A DNA stretch of 64,000 nt from CAZNOG01 sp964574635 (GCA_964574635.1 CAZNOG010000012.1:52199-116198), one strand, 5' to 3'; counted from the stretch's first letter, positions 39,317 to 49,069 are shown. Numbers and translations: made by a program. The notes: generated by a model from the letters alone, not told the origin.

Positions 39317-39873
39317 AAACGGTTGCGGATGAGTTTCAATGGAAAACCGGCAAATATACCATCGTCGTGGAGTTTATCCGTCCGTCTGACCATGGATTTC
39401 GCTCCGATCACCACGCCGTTGTTTATGCGCGCACCTTGCATCACCACGGTGAAGGCCCCGATGAGGACGTCATCGCCGATGGCAATCGGGGCGTCGGTAC
39501 TGCCTTGCAACCTTATTTCCCGGCCCTTGCCCAAATCGTGTGCGCTGCCGCGGATGCTCACGTGCTCGGCGACGAGGGTAGCCCGGCCCACGGTAACCGC
39601 GGAGGTGGTGCTGATTCTGGAATAATCGCCGATGGTCACGTGATCGCCCATAGTCAGTGCACCTTGGGGCGTAATTTCAAAAACCACCCCTTTGCCGATG
39701 GCCACGCGCTTCCCGATGGAGAAGTTCTTTTTGGGGATTTCCCGGAAGGTGGGCCAGCCCACGCAGCGAAGGCCTTTTCCCACCGAACAACCCAAAGACC
39801 GCAGGTACCAAGTCACCATGATTCCCTTGAACCTCCAGTTCGCCGCCGCCAAATGCCTGTAAATCCACCTCAT
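39313..39873 (-). CDS. Acyltransferase of the left-handed beta-helix (WbbJ/maa) type
   Basis: A 186-residue hexapeptide-repeat transferase (FSIGKRVAIGKGVVFEI, MGDHVTIGDYSRIST, IAIGDDVLIGAFTVVMQGARINNGVVIGAKSMV) ending in FAGFPLKLIRNRL, the layout of sugar O-acetyltransferases. Start at the ATG 39873, overlapping the upstream glycosyltransferase stop by 4 nt; a GTG at 39879 is the alternative. Likely decorates the glycan made by this cluster. Confidence 0.87.
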   Translation of the reverse strand: MRWIYRHLAAANWRFKGIMVTWYLRSLGCSVGKGLRCVGWPTFREIPKKNFSIGKRVAIGKGVVFEITPQGALTMGDHVTIGDYSRISTTSAVTVGRATLVAEHVSIRGSAHDLGKGREIRLQGSTDAPIAIGDDVLIGAFTVVMQGARINNGVVIGAKSMVRRTDKLHDDGIFAGFPLKLIRNRL

Positions 39874-40682
39874 TGCCACCGTTTTTTCACTTGCTTCACG
39901 TACACGTCACGCAAAAAAGGCACTTTCACGGCGGTTCCCAGCATTCGGCTTTTCAGAAGTTTCCACCGGCAGTGGCGGTAATTTCTCTCCATTTCCTCGT
40001 GGTGACCGGTACGGAGTTCCTTCTGAATGAGGGCCGCTTCCCGATAGGAAACGCAGGAACCGGTGCTGGCTCCCCCGAGCCGGAAAACGGCCAATTCCCG
40101 GTCGATGAAATGAAATTCACCCCCCGCCAGATACGCCCTTAAAAACCAGTGATAATCGGCCGCGTGAGAAAAGCGGGTATCGTAGGGGCCGAAATCCCGA
40201 AACAATTTCGTCGGGGTAAAAGTGGCCGGGTGGAACAATCCCATGGTGCGGGGCATGAGGCTCAGATCCGGGGTTTCCGACCGGGTGAGAATCCGGCCTT
40301 CCAGCTCACGCTCTTTGATCATGTTGCCGTAAAGTATGGAATTCGGTGCGACTTCAGCCGCTTCCGCCACGGCAGAAACCGTATGGGGAAGGTAGGCGTC
40401 GTCGCTGTTCAAAAAAGAGATGTGTCCGCCCCCCGCCACGGCGATGCCCCTGTTCATGGCGGCGTAAATGCCTCCATCCTTTTCCGAGATCAGCGTGGTC
40501 ACCACGTCCTTGTATTCCTCGATCAGGGCCAAAGTGCCGTCGGTGCTCCCCCCGTCGATGACGATGGACTCGAAACGCTTGTCGGTTTGTTCGCGGAGAG
40601 ATTGCAAGGTGCGCCCAATGGTGCGCTCGGAATTGAGGCACACCGTGACGACGGATAGCCGAAAGTGTCCGGTTTCGCTCAT
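39870..40682 (-). CDS. Glycosyltransferase family 2 protein
   Basis: A 270-residue GT-A glycosyltransferase of the WcaA/WfgS type. Shows LSVVTVCLNSERTIGRTLQSL, VIDGGSTDGTL, the ISEKDGGIYAAMNRGIAVAGG segment and the DXD-like SFLNSDDAYLP. It overlaps both neighbours by 4 nt, indicating a translationally coupled operon. Donor sugar unknown. Confidence 0.92.
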   Translation of the reverse strand: MSETGHFRLSVVTVCLNSERTIGRTLQSLREQTDKRFESIVIDGGSTDGTLALIEEYKDVVTTLISEKDGGIYAAMNRGIAVAGGGHISFLNSDDAYLPHTVSAVAEAAEVAPNSILYGNMIKERELEGRILTRSETPDLSLMPRTMGLFHPATFTPTKLFRDFGPYDTRFSHAADYHWFLRAYLAGGEFHFIDRELAVFRLGGASTGSCVSYREAALIQKELRTGHHEEMERNYRHCRWKLLKSRMLGTAVKVPFLRDVYVKQVKKRWQ

Positions 40683-41890
40683 GATCCTCGGTGTTTGTCG
40701 GTTACCGAGGGGGCGGAGTCTCGGGGCGCTCCCCTTTCGGCGTTGAGTTTGGCGATGAGTTGGGTGGCGATGCGGCTCCAGGAAAAATGCGATTCAGCGT
40801 GTTTGCAAACCTCGTCCACGAATCCTTGGCGGGAAGACATCTTGGCCGCTTCGTGCAGGCCGCGAGCCAATGCGTACTCGTCGTCGGAGATGTAATAGGT
40901 GCCGAACTTGCCTTCCTCACTCAAATCGGCGTATGCCGACATTCCGTCGTGCCCCACCAGCGCGCAACCGAAATACAGAGCCTCGGCGAAGGAAATACCG
41001 AAAGACTCTTTCAGGGAGGGCAAGAAAAACACCTTGGACCGCGCGTAGAGATCGTAGAGTTTTTTGCGGTCGGTGATGGCTCCGGTGAATTCCACTTTGT
41101 CGCGGATTTCGGGGTGCCGGCGAAAAAACGCGTCTCGGGCGAGAACGAAATCCGGCGTGCAATCACCGACGATCACCATGCGCCAATCCTCCCATCGGAT
41201 CAAGGGCAGGGCGCGCAACAAGAGTTCGTAATTTTTGTCGGGGCTTCCCGGCCTTCCCACCGAGAGGAAGATGTTCTCCTTCTCGACGTCACCCCGCTTG
41301 AAATGCGTGTCGATGTAGACGTCGTTGGCGCCATTGGGCAAGTAGACGAGGCGACCCGACAGTTCGGGGTAGGTTCTTTTGGCGAGTTCCAATCCCGATT
41401 TGTTTTCGATGGACAAGAGGTCTACACGCTTGATGAAACTTTTTTCTATCCTTTTCAACACGCGGTCTTTCCACACGTTTTTGGAGTATTTTTTTCTGTA
41501 CAGAAAATGCTCGTTGTAGGCGTCGAGCTTGACGTAGAGTTTGCCTTTGGGATTCAATTTTTTGTACAACACGCCGTAGGCGATGGTGTCTCTGGATAGG
41601 TGAAAAAGGTGGAGTACGTCGATGTGAGCCGCGTCTTTTCGGAGCAAGCGAACGAAATCGCCGTCGAGGTATCGAAACCAGGGCCACGTCGGTTTGGGTC
41701 TATTCGTTTCGGGAAGGTCGACCGTCTCCAGTCCACGGGCCTCGGCGTGGAGGGCCGGGTAATCCTCCTCCGTGAAACGGCCGGCCAAAACCGCGTGATA
41801 ACCGTGTTCCATGGCGTATTTGGCAATCAGACCGACATCTTTTGTCAGGTGCACATTCTCGATCCGGGGAAAGAAGGTGAGCCAGCGCAT
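40679..41890 (-). CDS. Glycosyltransferase family 4/1 protein
   Basis: A 403-residue GT-B enzyme. N-terminal domain starts MRWLTFFPRIENVHLTKDVG; the C-terminal domain has IFLSVGRPGSPDKNYELLLRALP, VGDCTPDFVLARD and FFLPSLKESFGISFAEALYFGCALVGHD with the E-x7-E pair. The ATG at 41890 was chosen; the same frame is open to 42598 but that stretch is the shadow of the next gene. It starts 5 nt after the stop of the unknown gene upstream. Confidence 0.9.
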   Translation of the reverse strand: MRWLTFFPRIENVHLTKDVGLIAKYAMEHGYHAVLAGRFTEEDYPALHAEARGLETVDLPETNRPKPTWPWFRYLDGDFVRLLRKDAAHIDVLHLFHLSRDTIAYGVLYKKLNPKGKLYVKLDAYNEHFLYRKKYSKNVWKDRVLKRIEKSFIKRVDLLSIENKSGLELAKRTYPELSGRLVYLPNGANDVYIDTHFKRGDVEKENIFLSVGRPGSPDKNYELLLRALPLIRWEDWRMVIVGDCTPDFVLARDAFFRRHPEIRDKVEFTGAITDRKKLYDLYARSKVFFLPSLKESFGISFAEALYFGCALVGHDGMSAYADLSEEGKFGTYYISDDEYALARGLHEAAKMSSRQGFVDEVCKHAESHFSWSRIATQLIAKLNAERGAPRDSAPSVTDKHRGS

Positions 41891-41895
41891 GTGTT

Positions 41896-42615
41896 TCAAT
41901 ATTCGATCAAAAACCGTTGAATTCCCAAGCGGCGGTTCAGCGCCCTTTCCCGAGCGCGGAGCCACATTTTCACGGGGTGACGATTCAAGCTGCCGCCGTG
42001 GCTGCCGGGCACGCCGACGTACCGGGGATTGGCCGGAAGCAAGTCGGTCTGCACGTACAATTCGGGACGGGCTGTGATGCGGTCGTATAAAACGTGTTCG
42101 ATGTACCGCCCCGCCGCGTCGTTGGCTTCTGCGTAGGCGCCTTGAACAAAGCTGCGGTAGAGGGCGGTGTCGATGAGAAAGAATCCGGTGAGGGCCACGC
42201 GCATTTTTCTGTGCAAATCGATGTGTAGGGGTTTGAGCGATTTGGAGAGGATGGCCGTGGCGTTTTCCACGATGTACCGCCCGGTGATTTTGGCGAATCG
42301 CTCGCCGAGGGCGCCGCTCCCGACCACTTGGTCGAGCATGTGGAACTCTTGAAATCCCTTGCCCCGGGAAGTATCGCGGTGTGGAGGTACGCGCATGACC
42401 CGTAACCTCGGGTGATCCAAAAGCGGGCGCAGATCGGCGTCGCCTTCGATGTCGTACTCGGAATTCTCGGCGAATACCACGGGGTATGGCGTGGAATTGA
42501 GGTAAAACTCCAAAGCCGTCTTGTAATCCGACACGCGGAGCGCGACATCGCGGCGGTGTACCATATCGGATGCGGGAACGATGGTGCCGGTCAAACAAAG
42601 ACTGATCTGTGCCAT
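41896..42615 (-). CDS. Unrecognised glycan-cluster protein (possible sugar transferase)
   Basis: A 239-residue soluble protein, first gene of the glycan operon. I do not recognise the family. Visible features: ISLCLTGTIVPA at the N-terminus, YPVVFAENSEYDI, a GKGFQEFHMLDQVV segment followed by KITGRYIVENA, and LPANPRYVGVPGSHGGSLNRHP. The KITGRY pattern and the early strand resemble GT-A-like enzymes that act on glycans, which fits the context but is only a guess. Its ATG lies 5 nt behind an exact TAnnTTTG element. Confidence 0.75.
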   Translation of the reverse strand: MAQISLCLTGTIVPASDMVHRRDVALRVSDYKTALEFYLNSTPYPVVFAENSEYDIEGDADLRPLLDHPRLRVMRVPPHRDTSRGKGFQEFHMLDQVVGSGALGERFAKITGRYIVENATAILSKSLKPLHIDLHRKMRVALTGFFLIDTALYRSFVQGAYAEANDAAGRYIEHVLYDRITARPELYVQTDLLPANPRYVGVPGSHGGSLNRHPVKMWLRARERALNRRLGIQRFLIEY

Positions 42616-42620
42616 ATGGT

Positions 42621-42628
42621 CAAAGATA
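42621..42628 (-). promoter_or_regulatory. -7 promoter element of the glycan operon (TATCTTTG)
   Basis: Exact TAnnTTTG on the minus strand with only 5 nt to the ATG at 42615, predicting a leaderless first gene for the six-gene glycan operon. Confidence 0.65.
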
Positions 42629-42726
42629 CGTTCATCGGCAGAATTGAACGGCCCGGGATGGATTGTGGAAATCAAGGGCGGCATGGACGGTGAAGCGCGG
42701 TCGAAATCGGGAAGGAGTCTCGCTTT

Positions 42727-42960
42727 GCGTTAGGGACGGCGCCGGCATCCCTCCGCCCCGATTTGCGTCGGCGGCGCGGGGGAGCGCAAGCGACCGCGAG
42801 AGCTCTGCGCTCCCACTTGCGCCGCCCGCAAATCGGGGCGGGGGATACAGGCAGAGGCCCGACCCCGGGCGTTAATAAGTTTGTGAAGGGAAGGGAAAAA
42901 GTCGGAAACGTAGGGGAAATGAAATCGGGCGATTCGCCCCGGGGGAACGCCCCGAAAAAA
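42727..42960 (-). repeat. Intergenic hairpin element E
   Basis: On the + strand: GCGTTAGGG, GGCATCC (42744-42750), a 93-nt hairpin region (42751-42843) with a perfect 15-bp outer stem (42753-42767 with 42827-42841), an inner GGGAGCGCA / TGCGCTCCC stem and apical loop GCGACCGCGAGAGC (42790-42803), then GATACAGGCAGAGGCCCGACC from 42844 and GGGGGAACGCCCC-GAAAAAAA at 42941-42960. Its GGGCGTT-type end starts about 14 nt after the ispF stop in ispF's direction. It is the clearest copy and fills the 359-nt gap. Confidence 0.85.
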
Positions 42961-42974
42961 ATATTTAAAAAGCG

Positions 42975-43466
42975 TCACACTTGGGGTTGGCCGCCGATCA
43001 GGAGGCAGACGCAGTACGCGCTGACGCCTTCTTCCCGACCTACGAAGCCGAGGGTTTCGGTGGTGGTGGCTTTGATGGATACGCGGCTTTCATCGACTTG
43101 GAGGATGCGGGAAATGATGCGTTTCATTTCGGGGATGAAGGGGTTTATTTTGGGCGTTTGCAGGCAAATGGTGCAATCGAGATTGGACAAGCGGTAGCCG
43201 TGGCCGTGGATTAATCCGATGGTTTTTTCGAGGAGGATTTTGCTGTCTATCCCCTTGTATTTCGGATCGTTGTCGGGGAATTGATAACCGATATCGCGGA
43301 GGTTGGCGGCGCCCAGCATGGCATCGCAAATGACGTGGAGGAGCACGTCGGCATCGGAGTGGCCGACCGAGCCTTTGTGGTGCGGAATTCCGATACCGCC
43401 GAGCGCAAAAGGGACGCCGGGGGCCAAACGGTGTACGTCGTAGCCGAACCCCACGCGAATATCCAT
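42975..43466 (-). CDS. ispF: 2-C-methyl-D-erythritol 2,4-cyclodiphosphate synthase
   Basis: Fifth step of the MEP isoprenoid pathway. The 163-residue product has the zinc-site motif VGFGYDVHRL, the conserved HSDADVLLHVICDAMLGAANLRDIGYQFPDNDP block and C-terminal VSIKATTTETLGFVGREEGVSAY. It lies 11 nt downstream of porV on the same strand, so it is probably co-transcribed with this secretion gene. Confidence 0.97.
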   Translation of the reverse strand: MDIRVGFGYDVHRLAPGVPFALGGIGIPHHKGSVGHSDADVLLHVICDAMLGAANLRDIGYQFPDNDPKYKGIDSKILLEKTIGLIHGHGYRLSNLDCTICLQTPKINPFIPEMKRIISRILQVDESRVSIKATTTETLGFVGREEGVSAYCVCLLIGGQPQV

Positions 43467-43477
43467 GTCGGCGGGGA

Positions 43478-44761
43478 TTATTGGTTGTTTTGCATGGGGG
43501 CCGCTCCGGATTTATCGAAGGCCATGCTGAGGGTGAATCGAAGTGTATTGGCCAGTGGGTTTCGCTGCTCCGTGGCGATCAAATAAGAGAGATCGAGGCC
43601 GAAGACGTTGTACCGGAATCCGGCGCCGATGGTGAAGAACTCGCGGTTTCCTTTGGTGGGATGCTCGAAGAAGTATCCACCGCGGAGTGCAAACTGATCG
43701 GCGTACCAGTACTCCACCCCTACGGAATGGTTGATTTCGCGCAATTCTTCTTGGAGCACGCTGCCTTTTTCGATTTTGGCTTTTCCGTTTTCGACGATCA
43801 CGGTGCCGTCTTCTTCGCGGAGGGGACGGCCGGCGGCGTCGTTAAAAGAGCCGAAAATTCCCGCGGCCACCCCGATGTTGTCGTCCCTTCCGGCGAGGAC
43901 TTCGCCGGTGTTTTGGTCGTACAGTGCCGGGGAGGGCACGAGCAATTTGTTCGCGTCGTAGATGAGGGTGAACGAGTTGAAATCGTCGAGGTCGATTTTC
44001 AACCCACCCCCGATGCGGAGGTTGGCGGGCAGGAAGTCGCGCTGAGCGGTGTTGCTGTATGAAATTTTGTTACCGATGTTCGACACGACCAATCCGAATG
44101 CCAGGGTCGCGTCCTTGTCGCCGATGCGGATGTCGTCGTTTTGGTAGTAGGTGGACAGATCGACCGCGAAGGCGTTGGCCGCTTTGGAGTCCGCTCCTCC
44201 CACGCTCACCCCACCGGTGAGGTTCGAGTTCACCCACCGGGCGGTGAGTCCACCCGAGAAGCGACTGGAGAGTTGGAGGGAATAGCTTACGTCGAATGCG
44301 AATTCAGCGGGTCGGAAGGGGCGAATGACCTGTCCTCCTTCGTCGGTGAATTGGATATCTCCCAATGAGAAGTACCGAAGACTCGCTCCGATTGCCGAGG
44401 TTCTGTTCAGTTTCATGTACCCCGTGAGGTAAGCCAACTGCATGTCGTCCACCAGCTGACGCAACCAGGGGCTGTAGGAAAGGGCCACTTCCATTTCCTT
44501 TTCGGTAAAGGCGAGTTTGGAGGCGTTCCAGTGTTGTGCGTTCACGTCGGGCGAAAGTGCCACGCCGGCGTCTCCCATGGCGCCGGAGCGGGAGTCGGGG
44601 CCGAGAAGCAAAAACGGAACAGCCGTGGTAATGGCTCTCAACTCATCACAATTCTGACCGGACACCACACCTACACAGTGGCCTTGGTTTTGAGCCCAAG
44701 TGCATGTGGCCGTGGCAACGAACCATGCGAGGAGGACAAAGTGCTTCATGGATTTTTTCAT
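43478..44761 (-). CDS. porV: Type IX secretion system outer-membrane protein PorV
   Basis: FadL-like outer-membrane barrel (also called LptO) that receives cargo from the SprA translocon and hands it to the PorU sortase. The 427-residue product has a signal peptide (VLLAWFVATATCTWAQ) and the PorV signature PFLLLGPDSRSGAMGDAGVALSPDVNAQHWN near the N-terminus, and the end FGLDLSYLIATEQRNPLANTLRFTL. Start at 44761 (MKKSMKHF); the second ATG at 44749 is possible. It follows porU after a 39-nt gap containing its own promoter element. Confidence 0.95.
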   Translation of the reverse strand: MKKSMKHFVLLAWFVATATCTWAQNQGHCVGVVSGQNCDELRAITTAVPFLLLGPDSRSGAMGDAGVALSPDVNAQHWNASKLAFTEKEMEVALSYSPWLRQLVDDMQLAYLTGYMKLNRTSAIGASLRYFSLGDIQFTDEGGQVIRPFRPAEFAFDVSYSLQLSSRFSGGLTARWVNSNLTGGVSVGGADSKAANAFAVDLSTYYQNDDIRIGDKDATLAFGLVVSNIGNKISYSNTAQRDFLPANLRIGGGLKIDLDDFNSFTLIYDANKLLVPSPALYDQNTGEVLAGRDDNIGVAAGIFGSFNDAAGRPLREEDGTVIVENGKAKIEKGSVLQEELREINHSVGVEYWYADQFALRGGYFFEHPTKGNREFFTIGAGFRYNVFGLDLSYLIATEQRNPLANTLRFTLSMAFDKSGAAPMQNNQ

Positions 44762-44769
44762 AGGGTCTG

Positions 44770-44777
44770 CAAATATA
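44770..44777 (-). promoter_or_regulatory. -7 promoter element of porV (TATATTTG)
   Basis: Exact TAnnTTTG in the 39-nt porU-porV gap, 8 nt before the porV ATG. It would allow porV-ispF to be transcribed apart from porU. Confidence 0.6.
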
Positions 44778-44800
44778 TATAAATCATTGGGGCGCACCCA

Positions 44801-47800
44801 TCAATTGAGTTTAACGAGTTTCTCGTACTTCTCGGCGCGCTCCCCGGCGGGGTTGCGAACCGAGACCTTGTAAACGTAGACACCCGTCGCAAGTTTATCT
44901 CCGAAATCGTCTCTTCCGTCCCACACTATCGGCTCATTACGAAAACCATCCGTATTGGATACGGTATTGATTGATTTGACGAGTTTTCCGCTTACCGTAT
45001 AGATTTCGAGCAACACGTTCAAGAAGGAGCAGCTCTGGTTGTGTTCGAAATAAAACTCGGTGTGGGTGGTGAAGGGATTGGGGTAATTCAGCACGCGTTC
45101 TATGGTGAATTCTTCGGTTTCGGCGACGATGAATTCGGTGTACGCCTCGCCGGAATTGTTGTGGACGTCCCAGACTTTCAACTTCAGGCTATAGCTGCCC
45201 GGTTCCAACGCCTCGAAGGGGAAAGTCACTTTTCCGCTTTTGTACGTATTGAGGTCCGACTCGTAATAATCGTTGAGCACGAGGGCATTCGACACGTCTC
45301 CGTCGAGGACGGCGGTGATGTCGTGGCCGATGCCGTTGCCCACGGTGTTGATACCCTGTGGATCGAAAATCTCGGCCACCAGCACGGGTTCGCTGTTGGT
45401 GTATCCGCCGAAGACGAAATTTTCATCGTTGAGGTAGAGTTTCACTTCCGGACCTTCACCGTCATTTTCCACGCCGGTGTCCCGCCCTCCGATGGTGAGT
45501 TTGTTTTCGTACCCCGACGCGTCTTCGGAAGAGGCGTAGGCGTACAAGCTGATGCGCGCCGTGGTGTCCACCGCGTAGGAAATGTCTTTCGGCAGTACGA
45601 AATCAAAGGTGAATTCCCCGTTGATCACTTCGGCCATGCCGCGGTAAATGATGCTCTCTTGGGAGTTGAACGTGAAGGGGCTCCCTCCGTCGTTCGCCAG
45701 GGTCGTATTCGATTTTACCCTATCGAACACGGTGGCCTGTACACGGCCGTTGAAATCTCCCCTCGTCTGTCCGGTGAGTTCGTCGACCACCTTGCCGGTC
45801 ACCCTCGCGACGCCCAGAGCTTTCAACGTGTCGATGGGCGATCCCGAGGTATCGGTCAGTGCGGTAATTTCCACGCGGTGTTTGGGGAGTGCGAGAGGCA
45901 GGGCCGGATCGCCGATCAGGGAGAAGTTTCGGTGGTTGGGCAAGCTCGGCGAAATCGAATTGTTCTTGGTCTGCCTATAGACGTCGCCGATGCGGGTCAC
46001 GGTTTCACCCGCGGGTCGGTTGAAGAGGGCGTCGTAGAAGCGCTGGTTCAAAATGAAGTTGGGACCCGAATACACCAATCGCGTGGTGGTGAGCAGGGCG
46101 ATGCCTCCGCCGTTTCCATTCAGCAACACGTGTTCTCCGGCGGAGGTGCGCAGTGGATCGTCGAAACGGGTAAACTCGCAGGTGGCGGTCATGAACACGG
46201 GCATGGCGTAGGCGTTGTCCCACGCGAGGATGGTGGGAATATCGAGGATGCGCTCCTGTGCCCAGCCGAGCTCCCCGCCGTGGCCGGTGTAGTTCACCAA
46301 AAACGCCCCGTTGCGCACGCGCCTGTCGATGGCTTGGTTTACCGAGGGATAGCGGGCACCGCCCGGGGTGGCCACTTGGGGATAGGCGTCGATGAAAATG
46401 CGCTCCAAATTGTACATGCGCGTGTACCCTTCTATTTGGCTGCTCAACACGTTGGCGTTGGACATGTGCGTGTTGTTGTCTTGATCGTCGGCGACGAAAG
46501 TGATGGTGTTTCTCCACGCCCCGAAGTTCGTCGCGCCGCCGGTGCAGACGGTGCAATCGTCGTCGAACACCATGTCGGGCACCTCCACGTACCTCCTGAT
46601 TTTGTTGACCACGGAAGTGGCCTCCACGTTGTTCTTCACCACCAAACGCCCTACCCCGATGTCCATGATGTCGGTCGGGTCCTCCCCTTCGCCGTCGGAG
46701 AGCAGCCCGAAATAATCGTCGCTGACGTATGAGCGCGTAGGGCTGAGGGAGATACCGGATTGGTAGGTGGGGATGAAATTGGTGTTTCCCGGCCCGATGT
46801 TGCGGTTGTCGTACGAACCGTCGCCGAAGAGGGTAAGGTATCTCGGCATGAGCGCTTCGTTGCCGTTGGCGCGGTCGTACAGCATTTTCATCAGCCATTT
46901 GATGGCGGTGACGTCGCGCATTCCCGAGGAGAATTCGTTGTAGATTTCCTGCAGTCGGACCACTTCCACGTTCAGGGGTTCCACGGGGTGGTTGCGGTGA
47001 ATTTCGGCGAGTTCCTCCGCTTTGGACATAAAGCGTCCCGGGGCGACGATCACCAGGTCCACCCTGCCGTTCAAGCCAAGGGCGTGAAGGTTTTGATTGG
47101 ACACGGGTCCGAAGTAGGAAGGCGTCAAGTACTCGGCGCCCGTAAACGCGATGAACTCCCTAAGCTCCTCCGTTTCGACTACGAAAGACACAGCGTCTCC
47201 GGTGCGGTTCAGGGCCACGACGCGCGCATCCGTGGGGTCGGTGACGTCCCAGACCTCACGCACGCTGCCGGCGTTGCCGAGCACGAAACGCGACACATTG
47301 CCCGGCCCCACCGAGGCCATGTCCCGAAAACTCATTTGCGGGCCGAACATGAGGAGTCGCCGCCTGGTGTTTACGTTCAGCCAATCCAGCCATCCGATGG
47401 CCGAAGGGGCGTTTTTATTGTAGGTAAGATTGATGTTCAGCGCCGGCGACACCGCGTTCAACTCCACCGTGACGGATCCCCCCACGGCAAAAAGTGCGGT
47501 CGAGGAGGTGGTGGTCGAAGCGTAGTTTCGGGAAACCTGTACGCCGTTCACGTCGACGGTAAAGGTGCAAAAGCCCGATACGGTGGATCGGGACGCGAAA
47601 TTGGCCCTCACGACCGTGGTCGCTTCGGAAACGATATTGGGAAAGGTGTATTTGCTGCCGCTGAAATTGTACACCGTTTGGATGTCGAACTTTTCGCCGA
47701 ACCACTGCCGCCCGCTGTGGATGAGGTTTTCGCGCTCCACTTCGTGGAAGACGTAATCGTCGAAAGAGTCGACCTCCGTATTGGGCGCCGATCCGGGTGC

Positions 47801-48712
47801 TTGTTGCACCGTCATCCGTTTCGGGGGCACACCGGTATTTACACCTATAAAATAATAGGAGGTATCCGTGTATTGGTGTTTGTGGTGGTTGTACAATCCG
47901 GTGGACTCGTCGTACGTCCATTTATCCGGACCCTTGCCGTAAAACAGAAAATAGTCGTCGTCGTCAAACACCCCATTGTCCTCACCCGAGTAGAAAATGG
48001 CGTTCACGGGTAGGTCGTCCGGACGCCACTCGTCGTTGTCCATGGGCAACTGTCCGAAGCCGGAACCGAAAACGTTCAGGGAAGCGGGATTGAGTCCCGC
48101 AACGTCCACTCCCGCGGCCGCCAGTTCCTGTGCGCCGAGGCGGTAGACGCCGGTTTCGGTCAATCCGATGCGCACCCACTGCCCCGACGCCAAGACCGAA
48201 TTTTGGACGTAGGTGGCCGACTTTTGCCGGCCGGCCGTCGGGGTGGTGCGGTAGGTAAAGCGCGCTTTGGTCACGGCTTTCACGGTGCCGTCCACTTCCA
48301 CCAGCGGCGCGTAATCCAGAACGACGTACGTGCGTCCCCGGCCTTCCTTGACCGTCCAGGAAACGGGTGGGATTTCGTCGATTCCCGCCTCGTCGATCGC
48401 GGCTTGGAGGGCAGGTTCGTCCGCGAATTCCAGGGCTTGGACGGCAAAGTCGCGGACGTCTACGTTTTTGCCCACTTCCAGTGCGGAGAGGTACCGCGGC
48501 AAATAGCCGTCGGAAAATTCGTGGTATGCGCCGCGGAAGGTGGGTGATTTGATGATTTGTGGGTGTGTCGCATCGGGGGCAAGATCTTCGAAAACGGCCG
48601 GTTCCTTTTCCCAATGCAGATCGATGGTGGACGCGGATTGCCCCGCGGCGCCGAAAGAACCGGCGAGGCACCCCCAGAGCACTGTACAGGCTTTGATAAA
48701 GATCCGATCCAT
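44801..48712 (-). CDS. porU: Type IX secretion system sortase PorU
   Basis: Surface cysteine protease of the gingipain (C25) family that cuts off the C-terminal sorting domain of cargo and attaches the mature protein to lipopolysaccharide. The 1303-residue product has a signal peptide, an N-terminal propeptide-like region, the catalytic domain with His811 in NYTGHGGELGWAQ and Cys845 in FMTATCEFTRFDDP, and a C-terminal beta domain with its own type A sorting-like tail (FTIERVLNYPNPFTTHTEFYFEH ... LATGVYVYKVSVRN). The His-Cys distance of 34 residues fits the family. No good TAnnTTTG was found before its start. Confidence 0.95.
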   Translation of the reverse strand: MDRIFIKACTVLWGCLAGSFGAAGQSASTIDLHWEKEPAVFEDLAPDATHPQIIKSPTFRGAYHEFSDGYLPRYLSALEVGKNVDVRDFAVQALEFADEPALQAAIDEAGIDEIPPVSWTVKEGRGRTYVVLDYAPLVEVDGTVKAVTKARFTYRTTPTAGRQKSATYVQNSVLASGQWVRIGLTETGVYRLGAQELAAAGVDVAGLNPASLNVFGSGFGQLPMDNDEWRPDDLPVNAIFYSGEDNGVFDDDDYFLFYGKGPDKWTYDESTGLYNHHKHQYTDTSYYFIGVNTGVPPKRMTVQQAPGSAPNTEVDSFDDYVFHEVERENLIHSGRQWFGEKFDIQTVYNFSGSKYTFPNIVSEATTVVRANFASRSTVSGFCTFTVDVNGVQVSRNYASTTTSSTALFAVGGSVTVELNAVSPALNINLTYNKNAPSAIGWLDWLNVNTRRRLLMFGPQMSFRDMASVGPGNVSRFVLGNAGSVREVWDVTDPTDARVVALNRTGDAVSFVVETEELREFIAFTGAEYLTPSYFGPVSNQNLHALGLNGRVDLVIVAPGRFMSKAEELAEIHRNHPVEPLNVEVVRLQEIYNEFSSGMRDVTAIKWLMKMLYDRANGNEALMPRYLTLFGDGSYDNRNIGPGNTNFIPTYQSGISLSPTRSYVSDDYFGLLSDGEGEDPTDIMDIGVGRLVVKNNVEATSVVNKIRRYVEVPDMVFDDDCTVCTGGATNFGAWRNTITFVADDQDNNTHMSNANVLSSQIEGYTRMYNLERIFIDAYPQVATPGGARYPSVNQAIDRRVRNGAFLVNYTGHGGELGWAQERILDIPTILAWDNAYAMPVFMTATCEFTRFDDPLRTSAGEHVLLNGNGGGIALLTTTRLVYSGPNFILNQRFYDALFNRPAGETVTRIGDVYRQTKNNSISPSLPNHRNFSLIGDPALPLALPKHRVEITALTDTSGSPIDTLKALGVARVTGKVVDELTGQTRGDFNGRVQATVFDRVKSNTTLANDGGSPFTFNSQESIIYRGMAEVINGEFTFDFVLPKDISYAVDTTARISLYAYASSEDASGYENKLTIGGRDTGVENDGEGPEVKLYLNDENFVFGGYTNSEPVLVAEIFDPQGINTVGNGIGHDITAVLDGDVSNALVLNDYYESDLNTYKSGKVTFPFEALEPGSYSLKLKVWDVHNNSGEAYTEFIVAETEEFTIERVLNYPNPFTTHTEFYFEHNQSCSFLNVLLEIYTVSGKLVKSINTVSNTDGFRNEPIVWDGRDDFGDKLATGVYVYKVSVRNPAGERAEKYEKLVKLN

Positions 48713-49069
48713 TACCTTATTCTACAATATTTCCCCCGGTTGGTATCGATCCCAACAAATAAAGGTTGAAGTAACGGGAATCATTCCGTAATTTTCACAA
48801 AGTTTCGGGGTGTAAACGCCCATACCATATTTTATATTGCATTCCGACGAACCGTGGGTTTTTCGGGCATAAACGGCGAAATCCCGGGGACAGGCGTTCT
48901 CAAATCCCAACCGGAGAGTCGCAAAGGTAATCAGGAGATGAAAACTTCAAAGTCGAAATGCCGTCGGCAAGGGGCAACAAACCGATTCGGCGATCGTCGA
49001 AAGGGTGTTGGATTTAAAAAAATTCGTATACTTGAGCCTTTGAAAAAGAACTGCCATTTACCCACATAT
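48713..49069. promoter_or_regulatory. Divergent porU / porP-sprF intergenic region
   Basis: A 357-nt region with no gene or hairpin element. The best candidate site is TTG (49008-49010) with TATACTTG (49027-49034), a weak -33/-7 pair for the porP/sprF-like gene, 35 nt from its ATG. No convincing -7 element was found for porU. AT-rich stretches near 48825-48840 and 49014-49025 are consistent with promoters. Confidence 0.35.
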
